NCBI RefSeq assembly: GCF_050948175.1
Contig: NC_135205.1
Span: 7,043,795-7,107,794, forward strand
Direction of reading: 5' to 3'
Source of the DNA: Xylocopa sonorina
Taxonomy: Eukaryota; Arthropoda; Insecta; Hymenoptera; Apidae
Length of the DNA: 64,000 nucleotides
Below the pieces are notes generated by a model that saw only the letters and a program-made list of their open reading frames with translations, made no database searches and was not told the origin of the DNA. Shown piece by piece: positions 12,652-24,600 of this stretch; the first letter of the stretch is position 1, and each line of letters opens with the position of its first letter. The translations under genes were made by a program, and so were the position numbers.

Positions 12652-15600
12652 CTAAAAAAGTAAATTCAATGTTTCGATTATTCAACGTGGATAATAAGGG
12701 TTAAAACATAAAAATATGTATGTATGTAAATATAAAACCATGAAAAATTACATTGCAATAATGCCTTTTCTTGTCGCTGCTATTAATATATTTCTGGCGC
12801 AGGATGGTCTCGTTCGAAGGTTTCTGTTCTGATTTCTCCCCTCTCATGGCAGCTTCAATTATTGCTACTGCTGGCTCGTATACGCGACTGTTCCATTGAC
12901 TCGTGTCGGTGCAGTCCAATTCATAAATCAACGGCATCTGCGATCATTGAAATAATTGAAAACTGCAACATTTCCACGCATCTTCGACGAGATTTACTGC
13001 AAGGGTACCTGTCTATCGGGGCAACGAATTAAACGATTCGTGATCCACTTTTCTTGTTTCTTCGCGTACCTCTTTGTAACCAACTTCAAATCATTAATGC
13101 CCTGTTGCAGCAGTTGTTCACCCTGAAAGCGAAAGAAACGAACATCCCTTACGTTAATTGGTACTCGAATACGTTACATCTCTGAGCGCAACATGCATCG
13201 GCTCCACATCGACCACTATATAGAAACTCCACGAATTCAATAGTTTCCAAAGAAAAATGATGCCTCCAGGCAAAAACAGCGAAAGGAAAGAAGAAAAGGC
13301 GATTACGTTCACCGCTGTTGGAACCGCAACATCCAGCAAGAACCTGGAGCATCCCCTTAAACCTCTCCCTTTGATTCGATCCCTCCTCCCCCCTCTCTCT
13401 TTCTCTCTCTCTCTCTCTCCCTCTGTCACACATGTACGCACACTTTCCCTCTAAATATAAAACGTCTCGTTCGTGCAATAACGACGTTGCAGCTGTGGCG
13501 AGGAACGTGACGACGTTGCAGTTCGCTGCTTCTGCTCACCTTTTTCTCTCGCTTCTTCTCCTCGGGTAGCAAGAGGTAAGCGTGAAACTCCTTGAAGCCG
13601 ATGCTCTGAAAGATGCCCGTCGTGTAATCCGCTGACCTGTAATGTAAACATTCACCGAATCGTGTCTGCGAACGGGTCAACTCGCCGGGACGCCATCGCG
13701 ATCAACCCCTATTCCTCGCGGCTCGTTTCCAATTACTCTCGATTAGCTGATAACATCCGATACGACGTTTCCTCTGTTCCCTTAACTTTCAATCTTTAAG
13801 GAACGCGCGCAACAGCCCTCGAATCGCTCCCTTCCTTAATCAACCCTCTGCATCGTGCATATTGCCCAAAGATCGCCAAACAACCCCCCGCGTAAGCGGT
13901 ACCAAAGCCGCTGGTAGCGATCGAACGGTAGAAACGACACTCCGTACATAAATCGATACGAGAATACGGAAGAAAAGTGTACAATATAAATATAAGAGCG
14001 TGTTACGTGTAACGAAAAGATCACAGTCATGATTCCTGCGGTAGATACTCGAAAGATATACCCCAGCTGGTCCCATCGTCTTTAAACGACCAGTGTCTCG
14101 CGAGCACGTTCTCGGTTCAGTATTCTCGAGTGGCGATCGTGTCGCGGCAAAGACTGCATTATACAGGCTAGCTGTCTTATCACGACTGGATAGTGATAGC
14201 AAGGCGAGGCGAGGCGAGGCGAGGCGAGACGAGGCGAAGCGAGGCGAGGCGAGGCGAGGCGAGGTCGAGCTTACGTGGCGGGAAAAGTCGAAGTCGTGGC
14301 CACGGCTCACTTGCTCGCACACGTGTCAATGCCAAATATGTACCTGCGAATGGCAATCGGATCCTAACGACGCCGTGGGCGTGTACGAGAAACGCGCGCG
14401 CGTATTTCGTGAACCGTGGACGAACCTCGACTCTCCGACCGGACCAATTTCGTGTCCGACTGTCTGTCGCTGGTTAAACCATGAGACAAGCTTCGATGTT
14501 CGGGTGTAGGTTGGGGTTTTGGTGTTTGGCCTGTGCTTTTTCTTCGCAGTGTTGTTGGTGACGCAAAGTGGACAAACCTCTTCTCCGAGATGTTCCTTTC
14601 AAATTAGACTATTTTTGTTCACGTTAGACAGAGAGTTGCTTCACTTTTCACCGCAACACCGTGCAGGCGTTGACATCAATCTTTATCATTCTCTGACGGG
14701 AATATAATATCCCGCTACCTTCTTCGATGCTAAAAATACGGGGACGTCGGTCCAGGAAACGGTAGATTAATGATTCCATTAGAAGAATCAGATGAAACGT
14801 TAATTCCTTTCGAAAACTCATTTTTCCTCGGAGCATTTCGCGTCAATTATACCTACGAATCGTGTAAAAATAACCGTTCGCGTCGCGGAGAGTCGTTATC
14901 AATCGTATCGACGAACGATAAACCATCGGAATTAATGAGAAACGCGTGCCGCCGTTTCTGCAGCAATGACGACAATTTTGCGGTACCAATGACAGGTGCA
15001 CGGTGTTGATGACGCTCGGCCACAATGGCAGTAGCACCGGTAATTAAGATAACAGCGGTGACAGTAATCATTATCACGAATACGTAACTGGTAGAAAACT
15101 ATTTTTACTACTTGTTGCCAGGCAGCTCCTGGGTATCGTTCACTTTTTCACGCGTTAGAGGTTATCAGGTTCAAGACAGATAAGTCGTTATACCTGTATC
15201 TTATGGCTCACCATAAACTATACGATTGTCATTCTCTATCAATGATAACAAGTCAAATACTAGTGATTTTATCGTTTGGAACGATACAAAGAATTCGAAG
15301 GCAAACAATGCGAAGGTGAACGCTCGTAGAAAAGAAGAATAAAAACCTCTCGCATAATAATGCCTTCCTCGTTGAGAATAGTTCCCTGTACAGAGCGATC
15401 GAGAAAGGGATCAGACTGCTCCTTAAGGAGGATCGAGTCGATGCATCGAGACGTCTACGAACGCGAGCATTCGTACTATGTTCGCGTCTATGAAGTAATC
15501 GTTATTGATACCGCTAGTAATCTCACATTGACGACACAACTAGCGATTACCGCAGGCCTTTAAATAAATCGCGGAGGATCTTTTGAAACATCGTGTACAC

Positions 15601-18600
15601 GAATCGAAATAAAGTCTTATCGTTGGTGAACGTCAGACCGTCCTCACCGAACGCTCCTCTCTCTCTCCTCGTACAATGTAGAACGCGGAAAGTTGACAAG
15701 TTGATCTGAATTAATGCGGGCCGTGCATACGACAAGGCGAACTTCTGGTTGAACGAAAATCGCGGCTCGATCGAGAGCGTCGGATCTACTTGACAAGTCT
15801 CTTCGCGTTCCCACTTAATGAAATTTTACACGCATCGTTTCACGCGATTGCGTCGCTCGTGTCACTCGGCTACTCTGTTATTTTTTCATGTAATCGTACA
15901 ACGCTGGGCCGATACCGTTGAATACATTTTAATCGTGGCGATATTTCATATATCTCGAAGCTGGGCGCTTTCAGAATCGGTAACTGAGAAAAATTGAACA
16001 ACGACCGCGACGATCGGCCGATCCATTCATTAAACGCAGCAACTTTCCATCCGTCGAGGCACGTGCGAGGATAAATCAATCATTCGGAGCCGGTTTTCCC
16101 GCGGGTTTTCCGTCGTGTCCGCTACTTACAATCGGAATCATCGACGCTGTATCCTGATTAACGCGAGATACAGAGAACCGCTTAATTTGCGTACAAACGC
16201 GAGCTACGCAGGCTACGTCGAGGAATAACTGAATCGTTCGATTCACGAGAAACAGCCTAAGGACATCGGTATTTTCAATGGACAAACAAGTTTCTTTTTC
16301 CTCGTATTCGGGATGCGAGAGAATACGAGTTTCAGGGAAGCATCGAGGAAAATTCCCCCTGGTTGGTCGAAGAACATTTTCTTGTTAAATACGCGGATCG
16401 TCGAATAGATTGAAAACAAGCTCGGGCGCCGCATAAAATTAAATACCGTTTATTAGCTCGGGGTAATCGGTAGACAATTTGCTAGCGTCGTAGAACTTTC
16501 GTCTAATTAACTCCGCGGGGCTGATCTCGCATTGGCGAGCGCTATATTAATCGCACCTGCTTTCTGAAACTTTGATGTTCCAGCCCGTGACGTCACATCC
16601 GGCAGAAGTCGAGCAGGCAAGTAGGAGCATTTGCATAATACGAGACATGCTACTTGCAGAAATGCGCGAGTGTCGGGCTACGTAAGTAGGAGCGAGACCC
16701 GTGGAAGAGAGGAATCGCATCGGGAATAAGCGAAGAGAAGAGAAAAAGAAATAAAAAGAAGCGAATGCGTGTGCGATGCGCAGCCATCGTAAAAATGCTT
16801 TTACGCGACCTTGTGTACGCGTTACATATGCGAACTATAATGAACTTGTGCGTTCTGTTACACGTGCGAAGTTGTCAGGCGCCGTAGGCTATGAACGTAT
16901 TTACAACACGTGACTTTTACGCGGTATCATTTTTTCCTTTTCAGTTATCAGTTTCGTTTTGTAATCGCACCTACGACGGCTGTCGCGCACGACGCATTAA
17001 TTACTCGAAAAATGAATTATTTGGAGCGCGCGAGGGAATACTCGAAACTGTCGTCGGAGTTATCGCGTGTCTGTTATTTTTGTTTTCATTGGAAGCAATT
17101 GGAACGTCGCAGAAGGGAAACGTGCTCGTGGCGTCTTGGTACCTTGGCAACAACCCCCGAAGGGGTGAGGACGAATTTAGAAGACCCGTAAAAGGTGTAA
17201 CCCCGTTCGATATCGGGTGATAAAAGAAAGAAATTCCCATGAACTTGTTCGAGACGGCGATGTAATTCAGTCGGAACCTCCTCCCTGGCTGGTTACAGGT
17301 TGCGTACCGTACTCGCTTATTGCACGTGCCGTGGCGAAGCCGACTGCAAATTGGCCAGACAGACGGTGTAATTTGCATAGCCGCTGGTGCAGCGGTGCGA
17401 TGCGCCGTTCACGGGCCTGGTTTGCAACGCACGCCGCGCGTACACGACCGGCGATAATTAGCGATAATTGTCAGGGAGGGTATTAAGCGTCGATCGAACG
17501 ACCGGAAAGTCGGTGGATTCTATCCCAGCCGACAGGGTAGCGAGGAGAGGGTGACGACTAATGGGGATAGAGAGAGGAAAGAGGAAGCGAACGAGTGGTA
17601 ATGGAGGCGAGATAGCGCGAAAGATCAGGGTGAGGAAATGAAAAGGGGCAAGAACGGGCGGATTGCTGGCTGGTCTTCGAGACGGTAGTAATTTTCCACT
17701 GACACGTCGCGATCGGATCTGAATTAACATTTTTCCCTCGGACCGTTCGTTTTACATCACAACGGACGGTGGCTCGTCGGCGGATCTAGAATTTCGCATT
17801 GTTTGTAAACGACAGTTGCACGTTTTCTCGTGGTACACAGCCTCGACAAGGGCTCGGTTTACACCGTTCTCATCGAGTCATCGAATTCCGCGAGAATCAG
17901 GTAGCACCCGCGAAACACTGCCGCTTATCCGTTACCTCTGTCTGCGTCATTCGATGGAACGGAAGGTCCAGCAAACTTCGGAACCGTTCGAAAGGACAAA
18001 AGTTGCGCGGAAGAACCGATTACCAGAGGGGTCGAGGGAGGAGACGAGAAAGAATGTGGATCTGGCATTTAAATACGGTCGAGTAGAATTTCCGTTATAG
18101 GAAGTCTCGCTGTCGTCACGATTTGCTGTCGAAAAATTGAATTGACGCGCAGAATGTCGCCTCTGGTATAGGATTAAATTGTTCGTTGAAAATCTGATCC
18201 TCGTTTCTACTAACGATACTAACTATTTTCCTCGGAAGCAATAATTTCGAACCGATTCAAGGTGATTCTGTTGCATACCTTACCAGCAGCAACACAATCG
18301 ATTCGCGAGAAATTCATTTCGCCTGGATAAGCGCGGCGAATGAAAAATGCCGTAGACAACGGGAATGAAACGTTTCCAGTCTCCTGTTGCCCCATTCGCC
18401 GGATCGCGGACAGAACCGTTACCGGAGAGAACTATCGATTTGTTTAAGCACCGTTTGCATCATACATCGGTAACGCACCAGCGAAATATCGATGCCATAC
18501 GTGTGCGTAACAGAATTTGACAATCCGTGCCACGATTAAGGAACGAATACAAGGGAAACCGATGGAAAAACAAAGTTTTTCGCGTGTTAGAGTAGTAGAG

Positions 18601-21600
18601 AGGTCGACCACGACTACCGTGCGTTTCCAGCAAATAATTGGAAAAATTTCCATCGGTTCGCACGTTCAAATCAAATATTCCGAAAACATCGGTTACCGGA
18701 AGTTTGCTCATTTTTCGATTACTTAACCCTGTTTGTATTCTCCTTCGCGATACTCCTATCCGAGGAGTGGATCTTTTTAGTAATTCCAGGGAGAGGAAAT
18801 TTGTTCGATAAATGCCACGCCAATTAACGTCGTCCAATGCCAGTTTTAATGAGAGAAATGAGCAAAGGAGGATTTCACGCTAACGAATACATTAAATGAA
18901 GGATAAACGAATAAAAAGAGCTTGACGCGTAGTAAGACGATAATGAAAATATTTAACGCGGCATTCCCCTTGGAATATTGTTCGCGTAAATACTGAAAAT
19001 GCCTTGGAATAATTTATTCCTGGTGTCGAGGAATATTTAATTTTGTCGAAGGCGAGGTTACGCGTGACAAACAAGAGGATACATTTAAATTTCATTATTG
19101 TCTTAATTAAGACGCAGACGCGATTTTCAATTTCCACGTTAAACCGTTGCCCGAACGATTCGACGAACACCCGGTATACTTTTCCTCGCGGTTGGCTAAC
19201 TTCCTTTATTTTCACCCGGGCATCCGGTCGACGCGCTCGCGATTTCCGGAAGCGAGTAAGGCGAGAGGCGAGCGAGCACAGCCTTCATTCACAAAGGCTG
19301 CTTACGAATCACGTGTACTCGCTATGCACACGTGACTCATGAATTTCGAGCACCGTGAAATACCCTGCGCCTCGAACGCGTTGCTCTTGTTTCGTCGCCG
19401 AATTCGAATCGACGACCGCTTCTCCATTTTTGCCGTATTTCAGCGTGATCGACGAGACGAGAGATAGATGAAAAGATTTCACGTGAGAAGATAATGAGTC
19501 GTTTAAGCAATCTAGGCAGGAAAAGGAGGAGGGGGCGTAGCGATCGAGAGCACGGTCCAACCGCGTGGACCACCCAGTATAAAAGGAAATTTTCAAGCGA
19601 ACGGCTCGACTCGAACGGTCTGGCGAGCATGGATCGTAGGGTATACTCAACGAAAAGAGAAGAAAAACGAAGGATAAATCCTTGAACCGACAGACCGGGC
19701 TCGCGTGATAGAAAGCACTTACCGATATAACTCGTGCACTTACGTGTTGGACTTAATCCGTTGCTCGTTGTACCGGCGATGAAAGTCAAGCAGTTCCTGC
19801 ACCAGACCGGTCTCCAGCATGGCATCGACCCTGCTCTCCAGCCGCTCGTCGAGGACTTTCTGTAACAATTTCGGAGAAACGGGACTCGAATTAATTGGCC
19901 GCGATCCACCGACGTGTCGGCCATATTAAGAAACGCTCCGTTATCGGTTACTTTCGAATTATCTCCGACCGTACATCTCGTTCGTCCCCGCATTTCGTCT
20001 AATTATCCGCGAAAGGACCAACGAAATACCGACCGATACCTTTCTCTCCTATTCTGACAGCCACCGATCGCGTTATCATATGCCAATAGTTTCGAGTAAA
20101 TGTCACATTTCACACCCACGATTGCATCGTGGTGTCGATCGAACGATTCGAAACGAGTACCGTGGGTGTTTCACTCTCTTTCGAACAGTTTACCGCTTAT
20201 TGTTAGTTTCGCACTTTTCAGAGAATCGAGGCACACGTCGTGGGCGATCCTCGTTTCGGATTTTATTTCGTTGAAAATTTCGTCGAACAAACGGCCGAGA
20301 ACGTCCAGCATCGAAGGCGATATCGTCCATTGATGAAATCGTCGCTGGTCAACAGGCATCTCGACATCAACGAAGCGTGCGAGTTACATGCGCGTTCGAA
20401 GGCTAACCCGTAGCATTAGAAAAAAAAAAAGGGAGGAAAGGAGGGCCGTCCATCGTGGCCATTGACAGATTTTGAAATTCCTTCTCTCCTCTACCTATCT
20501 CATCTTTGATGTGTACCTGCTAATAGCTAAGACGCGTTAGAAAAGTTCCGTGTCCTCGAAGTCGAGCTCGCGCAAAATCGTTCACTGGTCAGCCGTGTCG
20601 CGTCGAAGACGGTAAACCGTTTTGGCGTGACTCGATTTCTCAAGTACGCGTCAGAAGCGTACGAAAGGGGAAAAAAAAGAGAAGGAGGTGTCAACGCGGT
20701 TGCAAACACCGTGGAGCATTATTACAAGGATCATCTCGATCCTTGATCCGGCTAATTAAGAGAAGTTTCAGCGGAGTTTACCGTCCATGTTATTCTCCCA
20801 GCGGCAATTAAAAATATTTTCTCGAGAAAGAGAGAGAATTAAAAGTAACAAAAACGAGCCGCGCGAGAGAAATAAATTTGCGAGTCATAAATCGTCTGGA
20901 GGACGGTCCTCCGGCAGTTATAAATAATGTTACGACGTCGCATCGGTCCGCCTTAAGGTAGATGGAATGTACTTGATCGATCGCGAAAGAAATCTTTTAA
21001 CTCGAAACGTTAGAAGGTGCGCGTTTCACCGTGGAAAGTGTATGCCTAAAAGTTAGCACGATCCTGTCGAAAGCAAATACTCGCCCGAGCACATTTTTTC
21101 ATCTCCTCTTCTGTTCCCCTTTTTTTGCTTCGATCGCGGACCACCAACCACGTTGTACCGTGGTCGTTAACGTTTCGATGAAACGACAAGTCCGAACGAT
21201 CAGATAAATATGCGAATGTCAGATCGGCGGAGCTATTAATATTCGCGCTAGGAGCACGCACCGCGATAAATCTCTGATCAATTTCGTTCCTTTCGAGTGT
21301 GCACCGTTCGCCAGTGTTGTTCGGTGTCGTGTAATAACGGTTAGCGACGCGTATCGTTGGTAGGATTGAAAAATGATAGGGATTACCGATGGGATCGCGG
21401 CAATTAGAAGACGCGGGTCGAGCGGGTAGTGGGGAACGCGGACGCGAAACAGCTCCCTGGACAGCGGCGAATCGTTCTCACGCTCGTTCACGGTTAAAAC
21501 GCGACCTCCGCAACCCGTTCCGGGCCCACTTTAAATCGTATTTAAAGAGCCGGCGGAGCTCGCGAGCTGCACACGTGCGCCTCCACGGTTTCATTCATGG

Positions 21601-24600
21601 CCGGTTAACGTGTCAATGACGCAAGATTCTCGCTCGACGCGAGCCGAGTCGCGCTATTCGATGACCACGCGGCCGCGCACACCACTGCCGATCGGATCAA
21701 TGAGAGCAACGGTGGACAAGGATTTCAAGACTCGACCCGGCGATCAACGGAGAACCAGGGGAGAAACGACCAGGGTGGTTTCTTGAAAAATGTGTCCGAG
21801 CCACACGCCCCCGCGGTGGAAACGCGCATGCTTGGCATGGGTCGACGATACGAGGTCTTCGACCTTGCCGGCCGTAGTTTTTAGCGCCGTTCGTTTACTA
21901 TAAAGACACACAGTAGACGACAATAAAATGCCAAACCTTGTTCAAATACACGGATCGCTCGGGTGTATCCTATATTGTTCGTATAAAAATTTCGCAAACC
22001 TCGCGTAGTTGAATTACAATTTTTGTATAACCTTCGAGGTATACTTTCTAAAGTAGGTATGCGCGGTCGCGTAATTAATGCAAGTGGACGGAGTGGGAAA
22101 TAAATCATTGATTAAGAAACCAAGGCCAGCGTTTTCTAAATAACGCTACCTAACGTCGGTGGTTTGGGTAGTTTTCATCGGCGTCGGGTCTTCGAGCGTC
22201 TTAGAAATCGAGCGGCGCACTCAACGAATGGTTTCGTCGTTCGTATATATCCGTACGGTCCCGGCCTCGTACTCGAAATAATCCAGCATAATTAACGCGA
22301 CTCCATGTCGGCGCTAAACGTTAAAATAAAAGCCGGGAACGGAGCACGTCGCTCACCAGTCAATTATAGCCCCTGTTCGCACGAAGGTGGCGGTATCTCG
22401 ACCAGGAATAGTCGCCTAGCGATTCTTTACGAACCAGGAAACCGATAACTAATTACCGTCCAAAGTAGCGCGTGATAAATGAAACGGCAAACAATCAACG
22501 AATTTAGAGTTACGAGCCACCGTAACCGTATCATCGTTTTACTTCGAGTTATATAAACCGTTGTAAATAGCGCGCGATACAAATTCTGTTACAATTGTCC
22601 TATGTAAAATACGACTTAACCAACGAAAAAAGAAACGGAGACATCGAATAAGTTACGCGAAGCTACGACAGGCGAATCGGTAACAGTCGCAACTGCTTTA
22701 TGATGTAACGAAAAGAGAGGCGAGGATTCGAAGCGTTCGTTTCGAAGCGTCGCGGCCGGCAGAAAGCGAAGGAAACGGAGAGCTGAAACTAGAAAGCCTC
22801 GTGCTCGCTAGTCGACGCCGACCAAAACGGGCCAAGGTCCTCCACCTAGAAGAAACAGAAATGAAAGACGAGGAGGAATGTGAGCGCGTGTGAATTTTCG
22901 CGACCCTGTTCTATTCGCCCATTCGAGGCTCGAACGTTAGACCTCGTGCTGGAACGGAACGAAGGAACCGTGTCGATGACCCGGCTTTTCGGTAAAATAG
23001 GATATTCGGGCACCGGCGAACGAGTGCTCCGAGATGAAAATAAACGTTCAGCTTCGCCTCGTTCGTCGAACAATGCAGTTGGTTCGACGGAATTGAAAGC
23101 GCCACCGATCGGTGGAAATAAATTGAATTCGATCGAACGATGATTTACGCCGTCGATATCATTGAGCAAATTTATCGTCTCAAGGAGAACGTGAAACGCG
23201 CCACTTAATTGTGCTATCTACGATAATAGCCTCTGTCGTTAAGGTTCGAACGTTGAATAATTAAGTGCAAGTTTTTTACAAGCATCGAATTTAAAATAAA
23301 ACTTGCACAAGGATTGCTAGGAACAGGCTAGTAGTCGTTCGACGATGTAAAACTAAACGAATACGAACGAATATTTCGAACGATCGACGCACGAAGAACC
23401 AGCGGCAATCGAAAGGATCTAAGCGCCACCAAAATGGCCGACGCGGTCGCCTTTTCGGAGCCAGCCCGCGGAGTACGACGCTCGTCGATCCTTTTAAAGA
23501 GGAGAAGTCGCGAGACGGAATACGTGAGAAATTGTTCCGCGAACGAAACTAGACCGTGTGCCTTCCATCAACTTTCTCGTAACCGAATCAAAGTCGGAAG
23601 CTGCTAAAGTTCTCCCCATCGGCTCCCGTGGCCATGGTCACGTTTTTTTCCCTCCAGTTTCGCGTTATTAGATGCGTTTAAGATAAAGACAGATTTATCG
23701 CGTCGGCGGGGATTTTTTGCGATCACCGGCGACCTTTTCCCGTTTCAACGATCCCGTCTGAAGGTGAAAAAGTCAACGAGCCTGGGCTAGGCTCGATTTG
23801 GCAAAACACGCACGCGCCTCGCGTACACACGTGGGCGTGAACGTTCGATTCTTCTTCTCTCGGACGGATCCGCGTTTCCCAGAAATCACGTGCTCGATGC
23901 CCAAATGCGATAACCGCCCGGCCCTGACATTCAAATTTTTGCGCGCGGTTCCGTCGAGGATACGCAGCCGGGCGAACAGCTGACGGCCGTCAGGCGAAAA
24001 ATCGACTTCGACTCTGGCTCGATAAGATAGATCCGACTGAATGACTGGACAATAAGCGGTTAAGAACGAGCGGTTAGCGTAATTTGCAGAAATGATTTTC
24101 GTGGAAAATCAGGGCATGCCCAGGGCGTCGCCTTGGCGCGGGCTGCGGTTTCGTGAGAACAGTGGGCCGATTCTCGCCGCGGCAAAAACCGACCGCCGCG
24201 GATGGACGGGTGGCAGAATAAAACGGATAGGAAGGTATTGAAAAAAAATTGCCAGGCCATCGGGAGCGCCTCTGGCGTTCGATAAACACTCGGTAGACAA
24301 CGCCACGGCGTACCGACGCGAATTTCTACGCTAATGATGCGCCTTCGGCTGGGTTTCGTGCGCAACAAACGCGTAGCAAATACTCGGCTGCTAATTGCGC
24401 GGACCTCTCGGCGTAATTGAATCGTTGAAACGTATCGGTTCGCGATGGCTAGCCTGGCGAAGCAAAATCGACTACGAAACGCGAGAGATATCCGATAGGA
24501 ACGGTGTCGCGAACCGGGGCCAATTAAAAGGAGAAAAATCGCGATAAAAACAGGTGGTTCTACCCTCGAGAAGGTTTGGAATCTCTGGGAAGGAGGAGGG

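Larger units (their letters stand above)
13637..19743 (-). other. TRIT1: TRIT1 intron, 6.1 kb
   Basis: The intron runs from gtaagt to ttacag. It contains the GAGGC minisatellite near 14.2 kb and a cluster of candidate factor sites at 16.58-16.70 kb. Open frames inside are short or repeat-driven and match no family I know. Confidence 0.85.

Noticed and set aside
15259..15270. ACTAGTGATTTT, shared with the middle of miR-7
   Set aside because: The seed GGAAGAC is absent and no complementary arm lies within 100 bases.
19337..19993. 218-codon minus-strand frame
   Set aside because: It runs over the real TRIT1 exon (19744-19859) in a different frame; the exon frame is the conserved one.
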